64,000 nucleotides of DNA, from positions 124,001 through 188,000 of the forward strand of contig CADECF010000001.1 of the NCBI GenBank assembly GCA_902825775.1, read 5' to 3'. Made by a program: the position numbers and the translations under genes. Shown one piece after another: positions 36,480-46,155 of this stretch. Source of the stretch: an uncultured Lysobacteraceae bacterium. Lineage in GTDB: Bacteria; Pseudomonadota; Gammaproteobacteria; Xanthomonadales; Xanthomonadaceae. How positions within the stretch are numbered: the first letter of the stretch is position 1; each line of letters begins with the position of its first letter. The notes beneath the pieces were generated by a model. It saw only the letters and a list, made by a program, of their open reading frames with translations. It did not search any database and was not told where the DNA came from.

Positions 36480-37844
36480 GTGCCAAGCCGCGCCGCTGCC
36501 GATAGAATCGGGCATCGCCACCGCCCCGGATCTCGCTTGACGCGCGCATCTCACGCCACGATCACGCCGTTGCAGCGGCTCAGGTCCATCTTCAGCGGAT
36601 CGGTCGGAAACTTGGTCGAATGGTACGACTGGTACGCCTACGCGGCGTTCTCGCTGTATTTCGCCAAGGCGTTCTTTCCGGCAGGCGACCAAACGGCGCA
36701 GTTGCTGAATACGGCGGCGATCTTCGCGGTGGGTTTCCTGATGCGGCCGCTCGGCGGTTGGCTGTTGGGCCGCTACGCGGACCGCCGCGGGCGCAAGGCC
36801 GCGCTGATGCTGTCGGTGCTGATGATGTGCGCCGGCTCGCTGATGATCGCGTTGACGCCGGGCTACGCCAGCATCGGCATCGCGGCGCCCGCGCTGCTGC
36901 TGCTGGCGCGGCTGCTGCAGGGCTTGAGCGTAGGCGGCGAATACGGCGCCTCGGCCACCTATCTCAGCGAGATGGCCACGCGCGAGCATCGCGGTTTCTG
37001 GTCCAGCTTCCAGTACGTGACGCTGGTGATGGGGCATCTGCTGGCGCTGGCGGTGCTGATCGCGCTGCAACAGGTATTCCTTACCGCCGAGCAATTGGAA
37101 AGCTGGGGTTGGCGGATACCGTTCGTGATCGGCGCGGCCGCGGCGGCCACCGCGCTTTATCTGCGCCGCAATATGGACGAGACCGAGGCCTACACGCGTC
37201 AGCGCAGCGGCGATCCGCAGCAGGCGCGCGGCGAGGGCACGTTGCGCGAACTGATGCGGCATCCGCGCGCGGTGCTGACCGTGATCGGGCTGACCATGGG
37301 CGGCACGCTCGCGTTCTACACCTACACCACCTACGTCCACAAATTCATGGTCAACAGCGCCGGGATCGAAAAATCGACGGCCGCGCTGGTCAACGCGGCC
37401 ACGCTGTTCGTATACATGTTGCTGCAACCGCTGTTCGGCGCATTGTCCGATCGAATCGGCCGGCGGCCGTTGCTGATCGGATTCGGCGTGCTCGGCACGT
37501 TGTTGACGGTGCCGATCCTGAGCCGGCTGCAGCAGGTCGACACGGGGATGGGGGCGTTCTGGCTGATCATGCTGGCGCTGTTGATCGTGTCCGGCTACAC
37601 CTCGATCAATGCGGTCGTGAAGGCGGAATTGTTCCCGGTGCAGGTGCGCGCGCTCGGCGTAGGCCTGCCGTACGCGCTCACGGTGGCCGTGTTCGGCGGC
37701 ACGGCCGATTACGTGGCGCTGTGGTTCAAGCGGATCGGCTACGAAAGTGGCTTCTACTGGTACGTGACCGCCTGCATCGGCTGCTCGCTGCTGGTCTATG
37801 TGTTCATGCGCGACACTCGCGCGCATTCGCGCATCGAGGATTGA
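36480..37844 (+). CDS. MFS transporter, MHS family (KgtP/ProP-like)
   Basis: 454 residues if the GTG at 36480 is used; a TTG at 36537 would give a more usual N-terminus and the true start is uncertain. Motifs are 'SVGNLVEWYDWYAYAAFSLYFAKAFFP' in TM1, 'RPLGGWLLGRYADRRGRK' after TM2 and 'RLLQGLSVGGEYGASATYLSEMA', as in alpha-ketoglutarate permease. MHS carriers import dicarboxylates or osmolytes with protons. 'VKAELFPVQVRALGVGLPYAL' is the conserved TM10-11 loop. It precedes the lrp-type gene, which reads convergently. Confidence 0.88.
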   Translation: MPSRAAADRIGHRHRPGSRLTRASHATITPLQRLRSIFSGSVGNLVEWYDWYAYAAFSLYFAKAFFPAGDQTAQLLNTAAIFAVGFLMRPLGGWLLGRYADRRGRKAALMLSVLMMCAGSLMIALTPGYASIGIAAPALLLLARLLQGLSVGGEYGASATYLSEMATREHRGFWSSFQYVTLVMGHLLALAVLIALQQVFLTAEQLESWGWRIPFVIGAAAAATALYLRRNMDETEAYTRQRSGDPQQARGEGTLRELMRHPRAVLTVIGLTMGGTLAFYTYTTYVHKFMVNSAGIEKSTAALVNAATLFVYMLLQPLFGALSDRIGRRPLLIGFGVLGTLLTVPILSRLQQVDTGMGAFWLIMLALLIVSGYTSINAVVKAELFPVQVRALGVGLPYALTVAVFGGTADYVALWFKRIGYESGFYWYVTACIGCSLLVYVFMRDTRAHSRIED

Positions 37845-37911
37845 TGGACGTGCAGCCGTAGAGGCCGGGTCTTTCGACGTGAATCCTTCGGATGGGCGTA
37901 CTCGATCGTGC

Positions 37912-37937
37912 AGACGGCGGATCAGGATCCGCCTTAC
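37912..37937. repeat. Family G palindromic unit at the end of the lrp-type gene
   Basis: cggcggatcaggatccgcct plus ta; the same core appears in the 50611-50731 doublet (cggatcgggatccgccctac). The tta at 37934-37936 is the stop codon of the Lrp regulator on the - strand. Confidence 0.75.
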
Positions 37938-38413
37938 GGATTCGTGCCCGGCAGCGGAAGGCCGCGTGGCGGCACCGGCGTGGATTGCACCAGCATCGTC
38001 GCCGTGTTGCCGTACACGAGGAACTGGTCGAGGATGCGGTCCAGCGTATCCAGGCTTTCCAGGTAGACCTTGACGATGAAGCAGTCTTCGCCGGTGACGC
38101 GATGGCATTCGGTCACCTGCGGCAGGCGCTGCGCCAGATCGATGATGTTCGGCAACTGTCCGGGCATCGGCCGGATGCGCACGAACGCGGCGATGGTATA
38201 GCCGAGCGCGCGCGGGTCGATGTCGACGCGGTAACCGGCGATCACGCCGCTTTCCTCCAGCCGCTGGATGCGTTCGCGCACGGCCGGCGCGGACATGCCG
38301 ACCTGCCGCGCCATTTCCGATACCGACATGCGCGGGTCGTCGCGCAGCAGCTGCAGCAGTTGCAGATTGCGCTCGTCCAGCAGGGAATCTGAAGGGTAAA
38401 GGCTCATGGCCAT
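37934..38413 (-). CDS. Lrp/AsnC-family transcriptional regulator
   Basis: 159 residues from ATG 38413. HTH domain 'LDERNLQLLQLLRDDPRMSVSEMARQVGMSAPAVRERIQRLEESG', then the RAM/AsnC domain 'YTIAAFVRIRPMPGQLPNIIDL', 'VTECHRVTGEDCFIVKVYLESLDTLDRIL'. Such regulators bind an amino acid. It is divergent from a PLP enzyme/prolyl aminopeptidase pair (112 bases between starts), so probably controls amino-acid or peptide use by that pair. A longer N-terminus up to 38449 is possible but contains a basic, non-family extension. Confidence 0.9.
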   Translation of the reverse strand: MAMSLYPSDSLLDERNLQLLQLLRDDPRMSVSEMARQVGMSAPAVRERIQRLEESGVIAGYRVDIDPRALGYTIAAFVRIRPMPGQLPNIIDLAQRLPQVTECHRVTGEDCFIVKVYLESLDTLDRILDQFLVYGNTATMLVQSTPVPPRGLPLPGTNP

Positions 38414-38418
38414 AATCA

Positions 38419-38483
38419 CCTTCTTTTTGAAGGAAAAATAACTATACATCCTGTATTTCGGTATTCAAGTATGCGCTTACAGG
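38419..38483. promoter_or_regulatory. Divergent promoter region with two dyads, candidate Lrp-type operator
   Basis: CCTTC-TTTTT-GAAGG (38419-38433) is a perfect inverted repeat at the lrp-type leader. CCTGTA (38450-38455) and TACAGG (38478-38483) form a spaced 6-bp dyad whose arms lie about 28 bases apart, around an AT-rich core. The region lies between two divergent genes, where an autoregulating Lrp protein would be expected to bind. Binding itself is inferred. Confidence 0.5.
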
Positions 38484-38524
38484 TGGAATATTAGCCTCTG
38501 TGCTCGCGGTGCCGGAGGCGCGTT

Positions 38525-39718
38525 ATGAATAGGGAAGGGCAGGGCCCGGTTAGCCATGAAAGCCATACCGCGGAGCGGTTGCGCGCCGGTCGTGAAGCCT
38601 TCGAATTGCCGGACGATGCGGTCTATCTCAACTGCGCCAACATGGCGCCGCGATTGCGCAGCGTGTCCATCGCAGGCCATTCCGCGGTGGATGCGATGGC
38701 CGCCCCGTGGTCGGTCGCGGCCGGCGACTGGTTCGCGGGAACGGCCGCGCTCAGGCGCTTGTTCTCCGGCCTGATCGGCGCACCGGAACGCGATGCGGCG
38801 CTGGTGCCGTCGGTCAGTTACGGCATCGCGCTGGCGGCGCGCAATCTTCCGTTGCGCGAAGGCGACAACATCGTCCTGATCGATCGCGAATACCCATCCA
38901 ACTACTACAGCTGGGCCACAGCAGCCAGGCAGTGCGGCGCGCAGATACGCATGGCGACATCGTCGCCGGGCGTATCGGTCACACAAACCGTGCTCGCGGC
39001 GATGGACCGGCGCACCGCAGTGGTGTCGGTGCCGCAATGCCGCTGGACCGATGGCGCCTTCGTCGATGTCGTCCGCATCGGCGAAGCGGCCAGAAAGCAC
39101 GGCGCCGCGCTCGTGATCGATGCGAGCCAGTCGCTGGGCGCCTATCCGTTGGATGTGGCCGAATGCCGGCCCGATTTCCTGGTCAGCGTGGGCTACAAAT
39201 GGCTGTTGGGTCCTTACGGCTTGAGTTATCTGTATGTGGACGAACGCTGGCATGCCGAAGGCGTGCCGCTCGAAGAATCGTGGCTGCATCGCGCCGGCAG
39301 CGAGAATTTCGCTGCGCTCGCCGACTATACCGACGCATATCAACCGGGCGCGGCGAGGTTCAACCAAGGCGAATCGCCGCAGTTCTACCTGCAGCCGATG
39401 GCGATCGCGGCCCTCTCGCAGGTATCGCAGTGGCGTCCGGCGCGCATCCAGCAGCGTCTGCGCGAATGGACCGATGCTTTGTGCGAACGGGCCGGATCCA
39501 TCGGTCTGGCGTTCCCGGCCGCGGACCAGCGCATCGGTCATATGGTCGGGCTGCGCGCCGGCGCGCGGCCGCTGCCGGCGGACTTGTTGGAAAAACTCCG
39601 TAGCGACGGCATCCACGCCGCCGTGCGCGGCGAAAGCATCCGCGTGTCGCCGCATCTGCATAACGGCGAAGCGGATCTGCAACGTTTGACGGACTCATTG
39701 AGGAAATACACGACATGA
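38525..39718 (+). CDS. Class V aminotransferase-fold PLP enzyme (kynureninase/cysteine-lyase-like)
   Basis: 397 residues. 'ALVPSVSYGIALAARNLPLREGDNIVLIDREYPSNYYSW' and 'ALVIDASQSLGAYPLDVAECRPDFLVSVGYKWLLGPYGLSYLYVDER' show the Asp contacting PLP (IDASQ) and the Schiff-base Lys (GYKWLLGP). This is fold type I, class V: aminotransferases, kynureninases or cysteine lyases; the reaction cannot be told from this alone. It overlaps the prolyl aminopeptidase start by ATGA (39715-39718), so is made with it. Confidence 0.9.
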   Translation: MNREGQGPVSHESHTAERLRAGREAFELPDDAVYLNCANMAPRLRSVSIAGHSAVDAMAAPWSVAAGDWFAGTAALRRLFSGLIGAPERDAALVPSVSYGIALAARNLPLREGDNIVLIDREYPSNYYSWATAARQCGAQIRMATSSPGVSVTQTVLAAMDRRTAVVSVPQCRWTDGAFVDVVRIGEAARKHGAALVIDASQSLGAYPLDVAECRPDFLVSVGYKWLLGPYGLSYLYVDERWHAEGVPLEESWLHRAGSENFAALADYTDAYQPGAARFNQGESPQFYLQPMAIAALSQVSQWRPARIQQRLREWTDALCERAGSIGLAFPAADQRIGHMVGLRAGARPLPADLLEKLRSDGIHAAVRGESIRVSPHLHNGEADLQRLTDSLRKYTT

Positions 39719-40695
39719 ACGACACGCATCAGCGAACGGACGCGAAATCGTCCGATACCCATGATCTCTATCCGCCGATCGAACCCTACGACACCGGTGT
39801 CCTGCGATTGAGCGATGGCTATACGATGCCCTACGAACTTTGCGGCAATCCGGACGGACTGCCGGCCGTCGTATTCCATGGCGGACCGGGCGCGGGATGC
39901 ACGGCGACGCATCGTCGCTATTTCGATCCGCAGATCTACAAGATCGTATTGTTCGACCAGCGCGGTGCCGGCCGCTCGACGCCGTATGCGGGCATCGAAC
40001 ACAACACCACCGCCGAACTGGTGGAAGACATCGAAATCCTGCGCAAGCATCTGGGCATCGATCGTTGGGTCGTATTCGGCGGGTCGTGGGGGTCCACGCT
40101 CGGGCTCGCTTATGCCGCCGCGCATCCGCAGGCTTGTCTGGCGCTGATCCTGCGCGGCATCTGGTTGTGCCGTCCCGAGGACGAAACCTGGTGGTTCGAA
40201 GGCATCCGCACGTTCTTCCCCGAATACTGGGAAGAGTTCGCGGCGCACGTACCGGCCGAAGAACGCGGCGATTTATTGGGCGCGTACCTTCGCCGGCTGA
40301 CGGATCCCGATCCGGAGATCCATATGCCCGCGGCCAGGGCATGGGATACGTACGAAACCCGCTGCTCCACGCTGCTGCCGCCCGACGCCGCCGAACTGGC
40401 GGAACCGGCACGGCTGTCGATGGCCAGGATAGAAGCGCAATACATGCGCCATGCCGTGTTCATGGGCGAGGACGCACTGCTCGCCGGCGTGCCGCGTTTC
40501 CGGCAGGTGCCGGGCGTGATCGTGCACGGACGCTACGACATGCTGTGCCCGGTGAACGCCGCGCTCGCACTCGCGGAAGCTTGGCCGGAAGCGCGGTTGG
40601 AGATCGTGCCCGATGCCGGCCATTCGGCGATGGAGCCGGGCATCCGCGCGTGCCTGGTCGCGGCCACCGACCGGTTCCGCAGCCTCGCCGGCTGA
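39715..40695 (+). CDS. pip: Prolyl aminopeptidase (alpha/beta hydrolase, S33)
   Basis: 326 residues. '[44 protein letters not shown]' is the classic Pip N-terminus with oxyanion HGGPG. The nucleophile elbow is '[18 protein letters not shown]', and the acid and His lie in '[11 protein letters not shown]' and '[11 protein letters not shown]'. Pip removes N-terminal proline from peptides in the cytoplasm. Translational overlap with the PLP enzyme suggests joint degradation of peptides. Confidence 0.93.
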   Translation: MNDTHQRTDAKSSDTHDLYPPIEPYDTGVLRLSDGYTMPYELCGNPDGLPAVVFHGGPGAGCTATHRRYFDPQIYKIVLFDQRGAGRSTPYAGIEHNTTAELVEDIEILRKHLGIDRWVVFGGSWGSTLGLAYAAAHPQACLALILRGIWLCRPEDETWWFEGIRTFFPEYWEEFAAHVPAEERGDLLGAYLRRLTDPDPEIHMPAARAWDTYETRCSTLLPPDAAELAEPARLSMARIEAQYMRHAVFMGEDALLAGVPRFRQVPGVIVHGRYDMLCPVNAALALAEAWPEARLEIVPDAGHSAMEPGIRACLVAATDRFRSLAG

Positions 40696-40756
40696 GGTGC
40701 GTCCCGACCATGGCGTCGACATGCCGATGCCACCGGCCTGGAGTAGGGTGGCGGGC

Positions 40757-41311
40757 ATGAACGCCAAAATGTCCGCGTCCGCCGCCATCACCCTGCGTCC
40801 GCTCGAACGCAGCGACCTGCATTTCGTGCACCTGCTCAACAACAACCGCAGCGTGATGGGCTATTGGTTCGAAGAGCCCTACGAATCCTTCGTCGAGCTC
40901 GAGCAGCTCTACAGCAAGCACATCCACGACCAGAGCGAGCGCCGCTTCATCGTCGAGGACGGCGATCGCGCGCCGGTCGGCTTGGTCGAGCTGGTCGAGA
41001 TCGACCATCTGCATCGCCGCGCCGAATTCCTGATCATGATCGCGCCCGAACAGCAGGGCCGCGGCTATGCGCGGGCGGCGACGCGGCTGGCGATCAACTA
41101 CGCGTTCCGTGTGCTAAACCTGTACAAACTCTATCTACTGGTCGACGTGGACAACACGCGCGCGATCCGCATTTACGAAGGCAGCGGCTTCCGCCGCGAA
41201 GGCGTGCTGGTCGACGAGTTCTTCAGCGACGGCCGCTACCGCAGCGTGATCCGGATGTGCCTGTTCCAGCATCAGGCGCTGGGCGAAGAGCAGGAACGGC
41301 GCGAGGGCTGA
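40757..41311 (+). CDS. speG: Spermidine N1-acetyltransferase SpeG
   Basis: 184 residues, closely following E. coli SpeG: '[36 protein letters not shown]', '[13 protein letters not shown]', '[32 protein letters not shown]', '[11 protein letters not shown]' and '[13 protein letters not shown]'. It acetylates spermidine and other polyamines with acetyl-CoA, limiting polyamine toxicity; the E. coli enzyme is a dodecamer. It lies 61 bases after pip and may share its transcript. The next 232 bases (41312-41543) hold nothing I can identify. Confidence 0.95.
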   Translation: MNAKMSASAAITLRPLERSDLHFVHLLNNNRSVMGYWFEEPYESFVELEQLYSKHIHDQSERRFIVEDGDRAPVGLVELVEIDHLHRRAEFLIMIAPEQQGRGYARAATRLAINYAFRVLNLYKLYLLVDVDNTRAIRIYEGSGFRREGVLVDEFFSDGRYRSVIRMCLFQHQALGEEQERREG

Positions 41312-41543
41312 ATACGCCCGACGGGCGAGAGATGACGTCCGGCCTCTGGACGTTGCAAATCCGATCAGCGTAGATTGGCGGTGCCGGGCTGCGTCAGGGG
41401 GTGCATCCGGCGCCAGCGGATCGGGCGGTGTACCGGCGACCATACTGAATGCAGTGGATTGCGTACGGCGATGGACCGGGCAGCCAGGGAATGATCTCGG
41501 GTATTCGCCGGAATTAGCGATCCATCAACGCCACGGGGTCCGA

Positions 41544-43568
41544 ATGAGTGTGTCCGAGCCAACCGCATCCTTGGAGATCGCGCTCGCCCACGCTTCCCGC
41601 CTCCTCGCCACCGATCCGGCCCTGGCCGGCGAACAGGCGACCGAAATCCTCAAAGCCGTCGAGAACCACCCGCAGGCGCTGCTGGTGCTCGGTGCTTCCC
41701 ATAACGCTCGTGGCGATGCAGTCCGCGCTGCCGACATTCTCGCTCCGCTCGCTGTCGAGCAACCGCGCTCGGCCTTCGTCCAGTACGAGCTGGGCGTCGC
41801 GCTGAGCCGCCTGCGGCGCCGCGAAGAGGCGATCGATGCGCTGCGCCGCGCCGTGGCCCTGAAGCCGGAACTCGCGCAGGCGTGGCTGGCGCTGGCCGAT
41901 CAACTGACCGCCAGCGGCGATGCCGCCGGCGCCGATACGGCCTATGCCGCGTACATCCGCTATTCGACCCGCGATCCGGAATTGATGGCCGCGGCCAAAG
42001 CGCTGTGCGAGAACCGCATCCCCGAAGCCGAAGCGCTGTTGCGCCGGCACCTGAAGAAAGCGCCGACCGATGTCGCCGCGATCCGCATGCTGGCCGAAGT
42101 CGCCGCCCGGCTCGGGCGCGACGAAGACGCCGAGCGCTTGCTCGCGCGTTGCCTCGAACTGGCGCCCAGTTTCCACGGCGCGCGCCAGAACTACGCGCTG
42201 GTGCTCAACCGCGGCAACAAGGGCGCCGAGGCCTTGGCGGAAGTGGAAACGCTGCTGGAGATCGAGCCGGACAATCCGGGCTACCGCAATCTGAAGGCCG
42301 TGATCCTGTGCCGCATCGGCGATTACGCGCCGGCGATCGAGATCTACGACGACGTCCTGCGCCAGTTCCCGCAGCACGCCAAGATCTGGATGAGCTACGG
42401 ACACGCGCTGAAGACCGCCGGCCACCAGGATCGCGCGATCCGCGCTTATCGCCGCAGCCTGGAACTCAATCCCGCGTTCGGCGAGGCGTACTGGAGCCTG
42501 GCCAACCTCAAGACCTTCCGCTTCGACGAAGGCGACGTGGACGCGATGCGCCGTCAGCTGCAGCGCACCGACCTCGATGCCGAGCATCGCCTGCATTTCG
42601 AATTCGCGCTCGGCAAGGCGCTGGAAGACGCCGGCGAATACGAAGCTTCGTTCGGCCACTACCAACGCGGCAACGCGCTGCGCCTGACGCTCGTGCCGTA
42701 CAGCGCCGACGAGAATGCGGCGCGCACCCGGCGTTCGAAAAACACCTACACCCGCGAGTTCTTCGAGCAGCGCAGCGGTTCCGGTGCGGAGGCCGCCGAC
42801 CCGATCTTCATCGTCGGCCTGCCGCGCGCCGGTTCCACGCTGATCGAACAGATCCTGTCCAGCCATTCCGCGGTCGAAGGCACGATGGAGTTGCCCGAGA
42901 TCATCGCGATGACCCGCGAATTGCGCCAGCGCACCGATGCGCCGCAGACCACGCCTTATCACGACGTACTGGCGGACCTGGGCGCGGACGAATTGCGCGC
43001 GCTGGGCGAATCGTATCTGGAACGTACCCGCATCCACCGCAAGCGCGGCGCGCCGTTCTTCATCGACAAGATGCCGAACAATTTCGCGCATATCGGCCTG
43101 ATCCAACTGGTCTTGCCCAACGCGCGGATCATCGATGCGCGCCGGCATCCGCTGGCCTGCTGTTTCTCGGCTTTCAAGCAGCATTTCGCGCGCGGCCAGA
43201 AATTCAGTTACGGCCTGGACGACATCGGCCGCTATTACCGCGATTACGTCGAACTGATGACGCATTTCGACGAAGCGTTGCCCGGCCGCGTGCACCGGGT
43301 GATCTACGAAAACATGGTCGACGACACTGAGGCCGAAGTGCGGCGCCTGCTGGACTATTGCGGGCTGCCTTTCGAAGCGCAGTGCCTGCGCTTCTTCGAG
43401 AACGACCGGCCGGTGCGCACCGCCAGTTCCGAGCAGGTGCGCCAGCCGATCTATCGCGAAGGCATCGATCATTGGCGCCATTACGAAGCCTGGCTGGAGC
43501 CGCTCAAGGGCGCGCTCGGGCCGGTGCTGGACGCATATCCGGCGGTGCCGGAGTTTCCGAGGGGTTAG
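41544..43568 (+). CDS. TPR-repeat sulfotransferase family protein
   Basis: 674 residues from ATG 41544. The first part (about 1-365) consists of tandem TPR repeats such as 'AFVQYELGVALSRLRRREEAIDALRRAVALKPELAQAWLALADQ'. The C-terminal part (about 415-670) is a sulfotransferase domain with the 5'-phosphosulfate loop 'VGLPRAGSTLIEQILSSH' (about 424) and the 3'-phosphate motif 'IDARRHPLACCFSAFKQHF'. It would transfer sulfate from PAPS to an unknown acceptor, perhaps a peptide held by the TPRs. It is 31 bases upstream of the TonB-dependent receptor. Confidence 0.92.
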   Translation: MSVSEPTASLEIALAHASRLLATDPALAGEQATEILKAVENHPQALLVLGASHNARGDAVRAADILAPLAVEQPRSAFVQYELGVALSRLRRREEAIDALRRAVALKPELAQAWLALADQLTASGDAAGADTAYAAYIRYSTRDPELMAAAKALCENRIPEAEALLRRHLKKAPTDVAAIRMLAEVAARLGRDEDAERLLARCLELAPSFHGARQNYALVLNRGNKGAEALAEVETLLEIEPDNPGYRNLKAVILCRIGDYAPAIEIYDDVLRQFPQHAKIWMSYGHALKTAGHQDRAIRAYRRSLELNPAFGEAYWSLANLKTFRFDEGDVDAMRRQLQRTDLDAEHRLHFEFALGKALEDAGEYEASFGHYQRGNALRLTLVPYSADENAARTRRSKNTYTREFFEQRSGSGAEAADPIFIVGLPRAGSTLIEQILSSHSAVEGTMELPEIIAMTRELRQRTDAPQTTPYHDVLADLGADELRALGESYLERTRIHRKRGAPFFIDKMPNNFAHIGLIQLVLPNARIIDARRHPLACCFSAFKQHFARGQKFSYGLDDIGRYYRDYVELMTHFDEALPGRVHRVIYENMVDDTEAEVRRLLDYCGLPFEAQCLRFFENDRPVRTASSEQVRQPIYREGIDHWRHYEAWLEPLKGALGPVLDAYPAVPEFPRG

Positions 43569-43599
43569 CGGTTTTCCATCCACCAGCGAGGGGCGGAGC

Positions 43600-46086
43600 A
43601 TGCAGTCGAATAAAAGCTATAACAGACGAAGCGGTGCGGTGGTGTTGAGGCGTTTGCCGCTGGCGGCGGCGATCGGATTGGCGTTCAGTCCGTTGGCGTG
43701 GGCGCAGAGCACGGATCAGGCGCAGACCGATGCGGCGCAGACGCCGCAGACCCGCGCCAAGACGCTGGACACGGTGCTGGTGACGGCGCAGAAACGCGTG
43801 GAAAACCTGCAGAAGGTGCCGATCAGCATCCAAGCGATCGGCAATGCGCAGCTGGAGCAGCAGCAGGTGTCGGACTTCGACGACTACGCCAAGCTGATCC
43901 CCAGCCTGTCGTACGGCACCGCGGGCGGCGGCGTGTTTTCCGGGCCCGGCTTCGTGCAGGTCTATATGCGCGGCGTGTCCAGCGGCGGCGACGGCAACCA
44001 TTCCGGTTCGCAGCCCAGCGTGGGCATGTACCTGGACGAGCAGCCGATCACCACGATCCAGGGCTCGCTGGACATCCACATGTACGACATCGAGCGCGTC
44101 GAGGCGCTCGCCGGCCCGCAGGGCACGCTGTACGGCGCCAGCTCGCAGGCCGGCACGGTGCGCATCATCACCAACAAGCCCGATCCGTCGGCGTTCGCGG
44201 CCGGCTTCGGCGTGGAGGCCAATGCGATCGACGGCGGCGGCATCGGCCACGTGTTCGAAGGCTTCGCCAACCTGCCGATCCGCGACAACATGGCCATACG
44301 CGTCGTGGGCTGGCAGAAATACGATGCCGGCTACGTCGACAACGTATTCGGCACGCGCACGTTCCCGACTTCCGGCATCACCATCGACAATGCCAACCGC
44401 GCGGACGACGATTACAACGACGCCGAGACCATGGGCGCCCGCGCCGCGTTGCGGATCGACTTGAACGAGAACTGGTCGATCACGCCGTCGATCGTCGGCC
44501 AGAAGATGGTGGCCAGCGGCAGCACCGGCTACGACCCGAGCGTGGGCGATCTGAAGGTGACCCACTTCTACAACGAGTCGTCCAAGGACCGCTGGGATCA
44601 GGCCGCGCTGACCGTCGAGGGCAAGATCGGCAACTTCGATCTCGTCTACGCGTTCTCGCATCTCACCCGCAACGTCGATTCCGAATCCGACTACAACGAT
44701 TACGGCTTCTGGTACGACACGTTGGCCGGTTACGGCGCCTATTTCTACGACGACGCAGGCAATTTGATCAATCCGTCGCAGTACATCGAAGCGACCGACG
44801 GTTACCGCAAGACCAGTCACGAACTGCGTATCGCTTCGCCGAAGGAAAACCGGCTGCGCTTCGTCGGCGGCGTGTTCTGGCAGGAGCAGAAGCACGACAT
44901 CCACCAGCGTTACCGGGTCGACGGCCTGGCGTCCCTGCTGTCGGTGAGCGGTTACGAGGACACCATCTGGCTGACCGAGCAGGACCGCAAGGATCGAGAC
45001 GAAGCGGTATTCGGGGAATTGAGTTTCGATATCACCGACAAATGGACAGTCACCGCGGGCGGGCGCTGGTTCCGCGCCAAGAACAGCCTGCAGGGCTATT
45101 TCGGTTTCGCCGAAGGCTACTCTTCGGGATCGAGCTTGCCGCCCGAATTCCGCTACGGTGAATCCGGATGTCGCGTGCGCTACGGCGATCCTGTGAATTG
45201 GGTACCGTACGAAGGCGCACCATGCAACCTGTTCCAGAAGAGCGTGAAGGAAGACGGCTCGCTGGGTCGCTTCAACGTGACCTACGAGATCGACGACAAC
45301 AAGCTGGTCTACGCGACCTGGTCGGAGGGCTACCGGCCAGGCGGCATCAACCGCCGCGGCACGCTGCCGCCGTACCTGTCCGACTTCCTCACCAATTACG
45401 AAATCGGCTGGAAGACCACCTGGGCCGGCAATCAGTTGTCGTTCAACGGCGCGATCTTCCGCGAGGACTGGGACGACTTCCAATTCTCGTATCTCGGCCA
45501 GAACGGCCTGACCGAAATCCGCAACGCGGGCCAGGCGCGGATCGAAGGCGTCGAGATCGACCTGAACTGGGCCGCCACGTATAACCTGTCGATCACCGGC
45601 GGTTTCGCCTGGTACGACGCCAAGTTGACCGAGGATTATTGTGCGGCCACATCTGCCGACGGCACGTTGGATCCCGACTGCTTTTTGCCGGACCCGAAAG
45701 AGGCGCCCGACCGCGCTTTCAAGGGCAGCCGTCTGCCGATCACGCCCGAATTCAAAGGCAGCCTGATCGGCCGTTACACGTGGGAGATGGGTGAATACGA
45801 ACCGTATTTTCAAGCCTCCGTCTTCCACCAAGGCGACCGCGTCGCCGACTTGCGGCAAGCGCAGCGCGAGCTGCTTGGCGGCCTGGACGCCTACACTACG
45901 ATCGACCTGTCCGCGGGGGTGAAGCGCGGCAGTTGGGCGTTGGATTTCTTCCTCAAGAACGCCACGGACGAGCGCACCGAGCTGACCCGTTTCGCGCAAT
46001 GCGCGACGTTGACGTGCGGTTTCCAGCCGTACACCGTCTCCACGCAGCCGCGCACGTTCGGGGTGCGGTTTTCGCGGGAGTTCTAG
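43600..46086 (+). CDS. TonB-dependent outer-membrane receptor
   Basis: 828 residues with a signal peptide (MQSNKSYNRRSGAVVLRR then hydrophobic, cleavage after WAQ), a TonB box 'LDTVLVTAQKR', a plug domain ('VPISIQAIGNAQLEQ', 'YMRGVSSGG', 'RVEALAGPQGTLYGASSQAGTVRIITNKPD') and a 22-strand-type barrel ending in Phe ('FGVRFSREF'). It lacks an N-terminal signalling domain, so does not itself act through an anti-sigma factor. The ligand is unknown. It is co-transcribed with the TPR-sulfotransferase, and ended by a strong terminator. Confidence 0.95.
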   Translation: MQSNKSYNRRSGAVVLRRLPLAAAIGLAFSPLAWAQSTDQAQTDAAQTPQTRAKTLDTVLVTAQKRVENLQKVPISIQAIGNAQLEQQQVSDFDDYAKLIPSLSYGTAGGGVFSGPGFVQVYMRGVSSGGDGNHSGSQPSVGMYLDEQPITTIQGSLDIHMYDIERVEALAGPQGTLYGASSQAGTVRIITNKPDPSAFAAGFGVEANAIDGGGIGHVFEGFANLPIRDNMAIRVVGWQKYDAGYVDNVFGTRTFPTSGITIDNANRADDDYNDAETMGARAALRIDLNENWSITPSIVGQKMVASGSTGYDPSVGDLKVTHFYNESSKDRWDQAALTVEGKIGNFDLVYAFSHLTRNVDSESDYNDYGFWYDTLAGYGAYFYDDAGNLINPSQYIEATDGYRKTSHELRIASPKENRLRFVGGVFWQEQKHDIHQRYRVDGLASLLSVSGYEDTIWLTEQDRKDRDEAVFGELSFDITDKWTVTAGGRWFRAKNSLQGYFGFAEGYSSGSSLPPEFRYGESGCRVRYGDPVNWVPYEGAPCNLFQKSVKEDGSLGRFNVTYEIDDNKLVYATWSEGYRPGGINRRGTLPPYLSDFLTNYEIGWKTTWAGNQLSFNGAIFREDWDDFQFSYLGQNGLTEIRNAGQARIEGVEIDLNWAATYNLSITGGFAWYDAKLTEDYCAATSADGTLDPDCFLPDPKEAPDRAFKGSRLPITPEFKGSLIGRYTWEMGEYEPYFQASVFHQGDRVADLRQAQRELLGGLDAYTTIDLSAGVKRGSWALDFFLKNATDERTELTRFAQCATLTCGFQPYTVSTQPRTFGVRFSREF

Positions 46087-46111
46087 CCACAGGTGATCGA
46101 AGCTGATTGAA

Positions 46112-46143
46112 AACAGGGCCGCCTTTCAGGCGGCCCTGTTTTT
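46112..46143 (+). terminator. Intrinsic terminator of the sulfotransferase/TonB receptor operon
   Basis: A perfect 12-bp stem AACAGGGCCGCC / GGCGGCCCTGTT with a five-base loop (TTTCA) and five T residues, 26 bases after the receptor stop. Confidence 0.95.
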
Positions 46144-46155
46144 GTGGGAGGCTTT

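Noticed and set aside
36051..38108. Long - strand frame (685 codons) across the MFS gene and Lrp region
   Set aside because: Composition is His/Arg/Gln-rich with no conserved block, and it covers three well-supported genes on other frames.
41514..43601. 695-codon open frame on the - strand opposite the TPR-sulfotransferase
   Set aside because: Same cause as above; no domain, and the + strand protein has clear TPR and PAPS motifs.
43504..45999. 831-codon open frame on the - strand across the TonB receptor gene
   Set aside because: It is a mirror frame of the GC-rich receptor gene. The + strand product has signal, TonB box, plug and C-terminal Phe; the antisense product is Arg/Val/Ala-rich with no recognisable domain.
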